From positions 1 through 37,860 of the IMG/VR virus record IMGVR_UViG_3300000313_000003: a stretch of DNA of 37,860 bases, one strand, 5' to 3'. A program made the translations under genes and the position numbers. The notes below the pieces were generated by a model, which saw only the letters and a list, made by a program, of their open reading frames with translations, ran no database searches and was not told where the DNA came from. Source of the DNA: a virus. Shown piece after piece: positions 24,176-31,009 of this stretch. The stretch's first letter is position 1. Each line of letters begins with the position of its first letter.

Positions 24176-24820
24176 ATGATTATCGATTGCATTTCTGATT
24201 TACATGGTTATTTTCCTTTTCTTTTAGGAGGCGATTTACTCATTATTGCTGGCGATCTAACAGCATATGATAAAATCGAAGAATATCAAGAATTCATCAA
24301 ATGGCTTGCTCATCAAGAATATAAAAAGAAGGTTGTCATAGCGGGAAATCATGATCATAAACTTGAAGATTTCAAATTAGCCAAGTCATTATTTAGTTAC
24401 ATACCTCTCCAAAATACAGTCTATCTCATGGAATCTAGTACAGAATATGATGGATTGCATATTTGGGGTTCTCCTTTTACTAAACGATTCAAGGGTCAGA
24501 ATCATAAAGCCTCCGCTTTTACATCATCTAAAAAATATATGGATTGGGCAAGAATTCCAGATGATGTTGATATATTGATAACTCATGGTCCACCATATGC
24601 CATATATGATAGTGTCAATTATGAAATTGATGAGCCTCATGTTGGATGTAAACGACTACGCAAAAGAGTACTTGAAATAAATCCTAAATTGCATGTTTTT
24701 GGTCATATCCACGAATGTGGTGGAAAAATGATTGATCGCGGAATAACAAAATTCTGTAATGCTTCCATCGTCAATGAACGCTATCAAATGGTGAACAAAC
24801 CTGTAAGAATTGAGATATAA
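24176..24820 (+). CDS. Calcineurin-like metallophosphoesterase
   Basis: 214 residues from ATG 24176 (ATG 24149 gives nine more residues; neither start has a strong SD). Metal-binding motifs in order: DCISDLHG, GGDLLIIAGDLTAYD, GNHDH (~62), THGPP (~143) and GHIHECGG (~182), the full D-x-H / GDxxD / GNHD / GHxH set. Resembles MPPED-type phosphodiesterases. Plus-strand gene inserted between portal and terminase; likely an accessory enzyme for nucleotides or cyclic nucleotides. A palindrome copy lies at its stop codon. Confidence 0.9.
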   Translation: MIIDCISDLHGYFPFLLGGDLLIIAGDLTAYDKIEEYQEFIKWLAHQEYKKKVVIAGNHDHKLEDFKLAKSLFSYIPLQNTVYLMESSTEYDGLHIWGSPFTKRFKGQNHKASAFTSSKKYMDWARIPDDVDILITHGPPYAIYDSVNYEIDEPHVGCKRLRKRVLEINPKLHVFGHIHECGGKMIDRGITKFCNASIVNERYQMVNKPVRIEI

Positions 24821-24830
24821 AGTCGCTTTA
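24818..24830. repeat. Dispersed palindrome, copy d
   Basis: TAAAG-TCG-CTTTA, the shortest copy, starting at the TAA stop of the metallophosphoesterase gene. Confidence 0.6.
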
Positions 24831-24838
24831 CAAGTGAA

Positions 24839-24906
24839 AGCCCAAGCCGGATTCTTACCAGCATCGCTTGCTTAATCGGCAAGAGCTTTGATTAAGCTAT
24901 TGGGCT
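24839..24906 (-). ncRNA. tRNA-shaped cloverleaf after the terminase stop
   Basis: On the minus strand the 68 nt fold into AGCCCAA/TTGGGCT (7-bp acceptor), TA, GCTT-AATCA-AAGC (D arm), T, CTTGC-CGATTAA-GCAAG (5-bp stem, 7-nt loop), CGAT, GCTGG-TAAGAAT-CCGGC (T arm). Arms have exact tRNA lengths and order. Kept: T8, A14, A21, R37, G53, T54, R57, A58, Y60, C61. Lost: G18G19, T33, T55, C56, CCA end. Anticodon position would be ATT (Asn loop with two changed bases). It begins inside the terminase stop codon TAG. Either a decayed tRNA or a tRNA-like RNA. Confidence 0.6.
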
Positions 24907-26707
24907 AAAAGCTATACCTCATGTCGTCTGTATCTTGAAAGAAACGTGGAAGTTCAGGCTCAAGACCAAAAGCTTCTCGCTTGGTCTTTTCCCAATCGAT
25001 CTTATGATCATGCTTATTCCAGAAATGACTATATAGAGCGTACCGAAATGCGTCCAAACAGTTGTGGACAACAATTCCGTTGGCAATAAAACAATGAGTA
25101 CTAGGTACATTAAGACAGTAAACATCTTCTATACCAGCATATCTAATAGACTTTATTTTTATTCCAATAGGTTGTGCATGAGCAAGATCTAGAAACGACA
25201 ACATGCATTCGTCTCTTAGGACATTTTGTTGTGATCCAATATTCTGTTCGCTTGTCTTGGTAGAATTTTTGATCATTGAAGAATTGATATTGCATGTGAT
25301 TATTGTATCGGAAAGCATCAAATGCTGCAATTCTTTCCAACCATTAATTGTTAGGAATTTATGATTTTTAGTAGCTTTGATTGTGCTTCCATCTTCAAGT
25401 TCTATTTCAAATATCTCTGCATTAGTTTGTGTCTTTTTGGCATCCACATAATGAAGCTCTTTAAAAGATTGATCAAACGCATCATATGATAGGATTATTC
25501 CATGTGAAGGAATGTCTTTAATCTGTTGATATTTATCATTAACAAAAACTTTAGAGTCACCAGTGATGCAATGATCATGAGATTTTAGCGGCTTATCTTC
25601 CCCAAGTCTAACACTTCTAGAATCCCAGACATAGCCTTGAATCTCTCGAATGAGATTAGGACATGCCTTTGTTATCTTTATCGTTCCATTGCTCATGAAG
25701 TTAGATACTAGACGAATTCCGTCGAGCACTTCGTTCTCTGCATCGAAGAGGTTTTGCACACCTTGCTTTGATAGCTCGAGCTTGAAAGATGCCGCACTAG
25801 GGTCAACATAGATTGCTTTGATAGGCTTATTAGCTATGAACTTCTTGAAGTCATCAGCATATTCGGAGTCTGTCTTTTGCCGTTGCTTAATCTTGCTATC
25901 CCAATAGTATTCGGCTTCTACCCAACAATTGGGGAACCTACTTTTGTTTATACCAATAAGCACGAAGCTGCAAGGATTAGTAGTACCATAATCAACGCCA
26001 ACGATATACTGCTCAGCAGGATGAGAACAAAAATCCATAGTGTGTACATTAACGTCGAAAAAGTCATATATGGCGCCTTCAGCTTGTACCCAACAGCCTT
26101 CAATAAAACGTTTGTACCATATACCTTTATATTGACGCTTCAAATATTCTTTTTCTTCATGAGTAAGCTGCGGATTGTCTTCGAAGTTGAATTGCCAAGA
26201 AAGAGCGTCTGGATTGTTGTCTAGGAAGTCAGTCTTCAACCAATGATAGGGAGTATCAGGGTTTGTAGTTATGAATATGCGAGCTCCCTTCATAGCACAA
26301 CGTGATATGAGCATGCGAAATACAGATTCAGGAATGAGTGTTCCTTCATCGACATAAGCACCTTGAAATGTAGCTCCTCTAATCTTTGATTCAGAGCGCT
26401 CATCATCTGCACCTACTATGAATACCTGTTTACCAAAGATATCCATTTCACGTTTGCCAGCATACCATTTAGCCTCTGTGCCAAGGATGTCTGTCATAAG
26501 AGTGAGCAAGTTGCGACGGAAGGTATCATAGGTTCTTGCGATCATGCAATAGGAGCCATCAGGGCCGGTCATAAGCTCATATATCCAACGAACCATGGAT
26601 ACATAGGTTTTACCAGAACGAACTGCGCCTTCCCAGATATTGATTTTGGCATTCGATTCATGGAAGGAACGGTTTTGTTTAGGCGAGAGTGGATGGATAA
26701 GTTGCAA
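24905..26707 (-). CDS. terL: Large terminase subunit (ATPase and nuclease), interrupted by an intein
   Basis: 600-residue precursor, 430 after removal of the intein (residues 380-549). Start is TTG at 26707 with AGAGG six bases before it. Walker A GAVRSGKT (27-34), Walker B AYVDEG (D120, E121), a TTNPD coupling motif (~160), then the RNase H-like nuclease with GVDYGTTNP and YVDPSAASF acidic motifs. The last motif is HDHC|LDAFRY, with the intein placed at that Cys. Packages DNA into the head using ATP and cuts it. Next to small terminase and portal. Phage with P22-like portal and this terminase usually package by headful; inference. Confidence 0.95.
   Translation of the reverse strand: MQLIHPLSPKQNRSFHESNAKINIWEGAVRSGKTYVSMVRWIYELMTGPDGSYCMIARTYDTFRRNLLTLMTDILGTEAKWYAGKREMDIFGKQVFIVGADDERSESKIRGATFQGAYVDEGTLIPESVFRMLISRCAMKGARIFITTNPDTPYHWLKTDFLDNNPDALSWQFNFEDNPQLTHEEKEYLKRQYKGIWYKRFIEGCWVQAEGAIYDFFDVNVHTMDFCSHPAEQYIVGVDYGTTNPCSFVLIGINKSRFPNCWVEAEYYWDSKIKQRQKTDSEYADDFKKFIANKPIKAIYVDPSAASFKLELSKQGVQNLFDAENEVLDGIRLVSNFMSNGTIKITKACPNLIREIQGYVWDSRSVRLGEDKPLKSHDHCITGDSKVFVNDKYQQIKDIPSHGIILSYDAFDQSFKELHYVDAKKTQTNAEIFEIELEDGSTIKATKNHKFLTINGWKELQHLMLSDTIITCNINSSMIKNSTKTSEQNIGSQQNVLRDECMLSFLDLAHAQPIGIKIKSIRYAGIEDVYCLNVPSTHCFIANGIVVHNCLDAFRYALYSHFWNKHDHKIDWEKTKREAFGLEPELPRFFQDTDDMRYSF
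25061..25570 (-). other. Mini-intein in the large terminase (170 residues)
   Basis: Begins with CITGDSKVFV (block A, Cys1), has TKNHKFLT (block B, T-x-x-H) and ends with GIVVHN before Cys+1 (blocks F/G: CLNVPSTHCFIANGIVVHN). No LAGLIDADG or HNH segment lies between blocks, so it is a mini-intein. Cys1, His-Asn end and Cys+1 needed for class 1 protein splicing are all present. Insertion is between DH and CLDAFRY of the terminase nuclease. Confidence 0.93.
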
Positions 26708-26708
26708 A

Positions 26709-26933
26709 CTAAACCTCTAAGGTTGTATCGACCACGCCACTATATTCATCATAACAATCTTTGCAATACCTAAGTACGCCAGAGCAATGAACTATATGGT
26801 ATGAGCCTGATATTTGATGCAGCTCATCCCAGAAGGTGAAGGTTTCGTATTTGATAGTCTTATCTTGACAAATGCTACAGCATGGATGCTCGCAGAAGAA
26901 AGGCTGGACACCATTAGGTTTGTGGCTTGTCAT
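26709..26933 (-). CDS. Small Cys-rich protein between the terminase genes
   Basis: 74 residues, ATG 26933, overlapping the 3' end of the small terminase gene by 20 bases. Contains FFCEHPCCSICQDK and LRYCKDCYDEY, a Cys/His-rich pattern (eight cysteines or near) that suggests a zinc-binding fold. Its stop is two bases before the TTG of the large terminase, so the three genes are one operon. Function unknown. Confidence 0.75.
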   Translation of the reverse strand: MTSHKPNGVQPFFCEHPCCSICQDKTIKYETFTFWDELHQISGSYHIVHCSGVLRYCKDCYDEYSGVVDTTLEV

Positions 26934-27348
26934 TTTTAATTTTAAGATATGAAGTTACTAACGATTTGCAAATCTCTTTAGCACTTTCATCTTTTTCTTC
27001 CAAGTGCTCTTTATACCCATGGTTATTCACGAGACAGAACTTTGCAAAACCTGGATTATACTCAGCTCTCAAGCCATTTTCATATAAATCCATGTGCGTG
27101 TATTCTTTAACTAATTTTAATGCTGCCGCGAACTCGATTGATTTATCTGCAAATTCAGCTAATCTTTGAGGATGATATCCATGCTCTAAAGCAAATCGAT
27201 TAATGAATATTACTTTCCCGTCCTCATCGCGTTTCTTTGCCCATGCAAGAAGCTCTTGAGCTTCATTAATCATCCATTCTTTTGTGTACTTTTGTGGGGG
27301 TAATCCACTATTGCCCACAGCATTTTTGTTGCCTTTTGGACCTGCCAT
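26914..27348 (-). CDS. terS: Small terminase subunit / packaging protein
   Basis: 144 residues, ATG 27348 with GAGGAATT. N-terminal PKGNKNAVGNSG is typical of phage small-terminase-like proteins; a helix-turn-helix follows (RFALEHGYHPQRLAEFADKS), then a helical oligomerisation part (AALKLVKEYTHMDLYENGLR). It should recognise the phage DNA and load the large subunit. First gene of the leftward late block. Confidence 0.8.
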   Translation of the reverse strand: MAGPKGNKNAVGNSGLPPQKYTKEWMINEAQELLAWAKKRDEDGKVIFINRFALEHGYHPQRLAEFADKSIEFAAALKLVKEYTHMDLYENGLRAEYNPGFAKFCLVNNHGYKEHLEEKDESAKEICKSLVTSYLKIKNDKPQT

Positions 27349-27412
27349 AATTCCTCATTAAAATATTTTCTTGAAAATAAATAGGAGGCTTTTTGTTTGC
27401 AAGAGCTTTTTT

Positions 27413-27455
27413 ATTGCAATATATCCATACAATTGGATATAGTTGATATTGTAAT
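27413..27455. promoter_or_regulatory. Nested dyads in the divergent 27349-27473 gap
   Basis: Outer arms ATTGCAATAT (27413-27422) and ATATTGTAAT (27446-27455) match except one base; inner arms TATCCA (27422-27427) and TGGATA (27434-27439) are perfect. The gap separates the leftward packaging genes from the rightward 27474-29549 operon and must hold both promoters. Likely operator. Confidence 0.4.
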
Positions 27456-27473
27456 AACAATAAGGAGTCTATT

Positions 27474-27764
27474 ATGATCGAAGGAATTATCGCATGTCTA
27501 GCAATGCTAGGAGGATCATGTGCATTTATATATTATATATTCAGTTCAATGGAGAAGCGTCTAGAAACTTGGATGACTGGAAGGTTTGAAAAGTTCGAAG
27601 TTAAAATGGATATGTTCGAACTTAAGCTCAACCATCTTGAATCTACAGTTACTAAATTATCTAGTGATATGGACGTAGCTCGAGCAAGATCGGATAAACT
27701 ATGGGAAGTTTTGATGTCAATGACACTTGAAAAGCCAAGGGGAAAGAAGAATGACAAAGCCTAA
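27474..27764 (+). CDS. Membrane-anchored coiled-coil protein
   Basis: 96 residues, ATG 27474 with AAGGAG. One N-terminal membrane segment (IIACLAMLGGSCAFIYYIF, ~5-23), then a heptad-rich helix (VKMDMFELKLNHLESTVTKL, ~40-70) and a basic tail. Same layout as the 4914 protein. First gene of a rightward operon; overlaps the next gene. Function unknown. Confidence 0.8.
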   Translation: MIEGIIACLAMLGGSCAFIYYIFSSMEKRLETWMTGRFEKFEVKMDMFELKLNHLESTVTKLSSDMDVARARSDKLWEVLMSMTLEKPRGKKNDKA

Positions 27765-28101
27765 TACAATAATAAACAAAAGATCTAACTTAAGGAGAAA
27801 ACCTGTGTTAAAGGCTCAATATAAAAATAAAATTACTAGTAGTTCAATCGATCAAAAAGAGTGTCGTAGCATAATTGATAGTATTGCTAATCATATACAT
27901 TCATTATCGGTAGCATACGATCAAAGGCCTCCATTAATGTTACATCTTGCAATCGCTGCGATTTTCGAAATGGGTGTAAATAGCGCACCTGATTTCAAAT
28001 CTTTTATGGAGTTGTTTCTTGAATCTTTTACGGACTTAAGCGAAGACTATAGAGAAATGTTAAAAAATTTTGCGGATAAACACGGAGTTAACAATGACTA
28101 A
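27751..28101 (+). CDS. Protein of unknown function in the 27474-29549 operon
   Basis: 116 residues from ATG 27751 (GGGGAAAG upstream; an ATG at 27727 would lie inside the previous gene). Basic N-terminus (NKRSNLRRKPVLKAQYKNK), then a helical domain (CRSIIDSIANHIHSLSVAYD, DFKSFMELFLESFTDLSEDY). No named family. Overlaps the next gene by eight bases, so translationally coupled. Confidence 0.75.
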   Translation: MTKPNTIINKRSNLRRKPVLKAQYKNKITSSSIDQKECRSIIDSIANHIHSLSVAYDQRPPLMLHLAIAAIFEMGVNSAPDFKSFMELFLESFTDLSEDYREMLKNFADKHGVNND

Positions 28102-28324
28102 CTCTAATATTATTACTACAATCGGTAGTGATCCTATAATAAAAGTCACTGAAAAACCTAAGGAAATCGTAGTCAAAAAGCTTCAAAGCTCAAATATCTA
28201 TAGCAACCACTTAGTCTTGCCTAAATCTTGGCTTAACGCTCTTGGTATAGAAGAACAAGTGCGTTTAGAATTTTATGAAGATAGGATAGAGCTAAAAAAA
28301 GAAGAAATCTCACACAAATCTTAA
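28094..28324 (+). CDS. AbrB/MazE-like DNA-binding protein
   Basis: 76 residues from ATG 28094, preceded by GGAGTTAACA. The core VVKKLQSSNIYSNHLVLPKS WLNALGI...RLEFYEDRIELKK is a swapped-hairpin AbrB-type fold (LPKSW then EDRIEL strand). Such proteins are transcription regulators or antitoxins. No partner toxin is evident beside it, so I favour a regulator. It could act on the dyads at 27413-27455. Confidence 0.8.
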   Translation: MTNSNIITTIGSDPIIKVTEKPKEIVVKKLQSSNIYSNHLVLPKSWLNALGIEEQVRLEFYEDRIELKKEEISHKS

Positions 28325-28340
28325 TCTAATATTGATCATA

Positions 28341-28403
28341 AATTCATAGCATCTCCGGCCGCGTAACCTGACCGTTATGCGGCAAGAGAAATTTTATGAA
28401 TTA
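28341..28403 (+). ncRNA. Two-tier hairpin in the 28325-28422 gap
   Basis: Outer arms AATTCATA (28341-28348) and TATGAATT (28396-28403) are perfect 8-bp; inside is a GC-rich 10-bp stem, GCCGCGUAAC (28358-28367) and GUUAUGCGGC (28374-28383) with one G-U pair and loop CUGACC. No poly-U follows. Likely mRNA processing or regulatory structure in the rightward operon. Confidence 0.5.
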
Positions 28404-28422
28404 AAAATCTAATAGGAGTCCT

Positions 28423-29103
28423 ATGCAAGGTGCAACCAACAATATGCAAATAATAATGACTAATCCTACTGCTGAGGATATAGCATTGCGTGATAAAGAG
28501 AGAAATGAATTATCAAGAAAGCGCGATCTTGAGACTTTTATGGGTGGCATCAGCACTATTGAACACATCCAACGCGATACGTCATTGACTATCGATGAGA
28601 AAGTTAATGGAACACTCGATGTCTTGAAAAATACAGTCTGTATTGGTGGAAAGCATATGTATCAATGCGCTGAAGAACATATGGAACGTGATAGAGAAAT
28701 AACTGAAGTTAAACGCGGTCGTGTAGAAGATAAAGCAAGAATCGAATCTCTTGAAATCCAATCAAAAAATAATCAAGAATGGTTTGAGAAGACTCGAGAT
28801 CAGGCAATAATAATATCTACAGGAACAATCGCTCTTAGTGCAATGGGTGCAAGTATGGTTGCGCTAGAAGTTTCTACAGGTGGTGCTTTCAATATTGCCC
28901 CTATTGTTGCATTAGGAACTGCTGGTTTTATTATGGGTGGTATGGCTGCTTTTTCAGATCCAAAAGCTAGAGAGGAAAGTTGGAAAAATCATTACAAAGA
29001 AAAGTATTTGGTACAATTTCCAAACGCTACTCCTGAAGAACTCGAAAGGCATGCAACGCTTATGTATGAAGAAAAATGCAGACGTGATCAGCCTGTCGAT
29101 TAG
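28423..29103 (+). CDS. Membrane-hairpin protein, unknown
   Basis: 226 residues, ATG 28423 with AGGAGTCC. Charged helical N-terminal 125 residues (ERDREITEVKRGRVEDKARI), then two hydrophobic segments separated by a short turn (AIIISTGTIALSAMGASMVA and FNIAPIVALGTAGFIMGGMA), and a charged C-terminus (FPNATPEELERHATLMYEEK). Looks like a cytoplasmic head and tail joined by a membrane hairpin. Family not recognised. Confidence 0.75.
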   Translation: MQGATNNMQIIMTNPTAEDIALRDKERNELSRKRDLETFMGGISTIEHIQRDTSLTIDEKVNGTLDVLKNTVCIGGKHMYQCAEEHMERDREITEVKRGRVEDKARIESLEIQSKNNQEWFEKTRDQAIIISTGTIALSAMGASMVALEVSTGGAFNIAPIVALGTAGFIMGGMAAFSDPKAREESWKNHYKEKYLVQFPNATPEELERHATLMYEEKCRRDQPVD

Positions 29104-29168
29104 TCTTTATTTCCTATCACATGGAGAGAGTCATATCTCTCCATTAATGCAAAAATGAGGAATTCATA

Positions 29169-29549
29169 ATGAATATCGAAAACATATACTTTAAACTTCC
29201 GAGATACATAGATGTTTTAACACAAGATACGAGACAGCCTATTGATATGGTTCGAGTTGAACGCGATAGAGACTATATGGAAACGATGAGTCGAGCAATC
29301 GTATTTTTGAATGAATTTAGAGAATTTTGTGCGACTCATCAATCACGAACAAATGCGCAGCATAGAGAAATTGTCAGGTTATCTGTGGAAAGAGTGCGTG
29401 ATCAGGAACGAATAAAAGCATTAACAATGTTTGATAATATGCCCTATATGGAGGCTTTATCAAGATTGGTCTGTGAACTTATAAAGCTATTCAACCGTTT
29501 CATGAATGAAACCTTCAAGGGTAAGCCGTATTCGGTGTTGCCGGTTTAA
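29169..29549 (+). CDS. Helical protein, unknown
   Basis: 126 residues, ATG 29169 after GAGGAATTC. Long helical, Arg/Glu-rich (RDRDYMETMSRAIVFLNEFR, HREIVRLSVERVRDQERIK). Ends PYSVLPV. Last gene of its operon, directly followed by a strong terminator. No domain recognised. Confidence 0.75.
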   Translation: MNIENIYFKLPRYIDVLTQDTRQPIDMVRVERDRDYMETMSRAIVFLNEFREFCATHQSRTNAQHREIVRLSVERVRDQERIKALTMFDNMPYMEALSRLVCELIKLFNRFMNETFKGKPYSVLPV

Positions 29550-29551
29550 TC

Positions 29552-29572
29552 AAGCCCGTTCGCGGGCTTTTT
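29552..29572 (+). terminator. Rho-independent terminator of the 27474-29549 operon
   Basis: AAGCCCG-TTCG-CGGGCTT, seven perfect pairs, running straight into five T residues; three bases after the stop of the 29169 gene. Confidence 0.92.
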
Positions 29573-29672
29573 CAATCTTTCCATCTAAAGCTTTTTTCCT
29601 AGAATCTAAAATCTGGTCTGCATCCTATATTGCGAATGGCCTAAATTCGCATAGAAATGGGGCGCCATTCAA

Positions 29673-29876
29673 TCAAGTAATATCTATCTGTGCCATACCA
29701 TCAATAACGCAACTTATTTCAAGGAGAGCCTCTTTTGCTGCTTTTGGATTTTCGAAGTTAAAATAATCAAAATCATCAGGATATGTTGAATAACGAATAT
29801 ATAAAAGATTTGAACTAGTATAAATGTTTTTAACATTATCCAGATTGATAAGTTGATTCTTAATCTTAATCCACAT
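29673..29876 (-). CDS. 67-residue protein, unknown
   Basis: ATG 29876 with AGGTGG. MWIKIKNQLINLDNVKNIYT then a strand-rich middle (LLYIRYSTYPDDFDYFNFEN) and a helix (PKAAKEALLEISCVID). Resembles small YcxB/PH-like phage proteins in order of strands plus final helix; not certain. Last gene of the leftward early operon; its downstream gap carries an IR TGCGAAT/ATTCGCA (29630-29651) that may be a weak stop. Confidence 0.7.
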   Translation of the reverse strand: MWIKIKNQLINLDNVKNIYTSSNLLYIRYSTYPDDFDYFNFENPKAAKEALLEISCVIDGMAQIDIT

Positions 29877-29896
29877 AAGCCACCTACGTCTGATAT

Positions 29897-30799
29897 TTAT
29901 ATGAGCTTAATCTGCCATTTCTTATACATTTGATTTAGCTGTTGATCAAAGGTTTCTTCGCTATATCTTATCTCGACATGTTCTCTCTCATTAGCGAACT
30001 CAATGGAAGCTGCGCAAGCGTTGATCGTTCGGCCTTTTTGATAAGAGGTTGGCCTAGATTTAAACCAAACGTCTAGCCTTTGAGCTGTTTCTTTGTTTGT
30101 CTCTATATCGACTTTCTTGGATATTGGTTTTGAAGCTGCTCCGAACTTAAGCGCGTTGCGACACCATTGCCTTAACCTAGCAGGCCAATCTTTGATGATT
30201 TCGTTTTTGTTGGCGAAATGATCTTGCATCGCTTCTTTTTCCTCTGAGACGTTAAGCGTAGGAAAGCGTTTCTGTATGTCCTCTAGAATTTCTGGAGTAA
30301 TTTCTTTTGGTGATTTTTTTGGGAGCGAGGCTTTAGCCGGCGACTTTTCTTTGGATATACCTTTAGGTATATCTTTCTTTATCTCTGTATTATTATATGT
30401 ATTAATATGCTTGGTGTTTTCGCTAATGCAGCCTTGGTGTTTTTGCCAACCCTGCCTTGGTGTTTTCACCAAGTCTGCCTTGGTAAGAGTACGAAAGTTT
30501 TCTGGGCAACTCATTAAGTATCTATGTCTTCCGTCAGATTTCAGCCTTTTTACAAGACCTAATTTCTCAAGCTTTGTAATCATTTTGGCTATATTCGTTG
30601 GATGAATTCCACCTAGGAATTTCCCGAAATAGTCATTGCTTGCAAAACATCCTTTTTCTGCATGACTTAACGAATCAATTTCAACTAATAGGATTTTTTC
30701 AGACCATGAAAGATCAGTAGCGAGATAGATTTCTTTGGATATCCATATGCCTTTGAATTGTCTTTCATTGTTCTCTTGATTATCAATGTCTTGTGCCAT
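29897..30799 (-). CDS. Replication initiation protein, winged-helix (O-like)
   Basis: 300 residues, ATG 30799 with AAAGGAG. N-terminal winged helix: FKGIWISKEIYLATDLSWSE, then FASNDYFGKFLGGIHPTNIA and KLGLVKRLKS, the standard phage replication-initiator start. A Lys/Pro/Ser linker follows (~125-175), then a DnaD-like C-terminal domain with WPARLRQWCRNALKFG. The gene contains four 23-bp iterons (30408-30499), so it likely binds its own gene as the origin, as lambda O does. No helicase loader gene was found, so the C-terminal part may recruit the host helicase. Confidence 0.85.
   Translation of the reverse strand: MAQDIDNQENNERQFKGIWISKEIYLATDLSWSEKILLVEIDSLSHAEKGCFASNDYFGKFLGGIHPTNIAKMITKLEKLGLVKRLKSDGRHRYLMSCPENFRTLTKADLVKTPRQGWQKHQGCISENTKHINTYNNTEIKKDIPKGISKEKSPAKASLPKKSPKEITPEILEDIQKRFPTLNVSEEKEAMQDHFANKNEIIKDWPARLRQWCRNALKFGAASKPISKKVDIETNKETAQRLDVWFKSRPTSYQKGRTINACAASIEFANEREHVEIRYSEETFDQQLNQMYKKWQIKLI
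30408..30499. other. Candidate replication origin: four 23-bp iterons
   Basis: CTTGGTG(TTTT) begins at 30410, 30433 and 30456, and CTTGGTA at 30479: exact 23-bp spacing, not a multiple of three, so not a coding repeat. The third copy contains a full dyad CTTGGTG-TTTT-CACCAAG. Directly beside lies a very AT-rich stretch (30355-30407) with a TATACCT-TT-AGGTATA palindrome, a likely unwinding element. Confidence 0.72.
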
Positions 30800-30961
30800 A
30801 ATTCAGCTCCTTTTAAATTTGAAGCTTGATACTTGGGCACCTTGATCTTGGATTGAAATTTAGTCAACTTTTTCTTTGAGTTGGACTTAAATTCATAGGA
30901 TGGTAAAATTGAACCATCTGCAGATAAAGTTGATACCCTAAATATCAGCTCCTTTTGAATT

Positions 30962-30999
30962 AAGAGGTCAGTTTTCGTTACTGACCTCTTTCCTTTTTG
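30962..30999 (+). terminator. Strong hairpin with T-rich tail just before the zinc-ribbon gene
   Basis: AAGAGGTCAGT (30962-30972) and ACTGACCTCTT (30980-30990) are perfect 11-bp arms, followed by TTCCTTTTT on the plus strand. No gene is known upstream on this strand; only ~10 bases separate it from ATG 31010, so it may be an attenuator in the leader of that gene or a stop for antisense RNA. Confidence 0.55.
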
Positions 31000-31009
31000 T
31001 AGGTACTAT

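Noticed and set aside
30408-30499. Repeats considered as a CRISPR array
   Set aside because: The unit is 23 bp without unique spacers and lies in a coding gene; iterons explain it better.
30685-30867. Minus-strand frame overlapping the start of the replication gene (KFQSKIKVPKYQASNL)
   Set aside because: The frame is open upstream to an AAAGGAG near 30950, but no proper start codon fits that site and it runs out of frame through the initiator; too weak to annotate.
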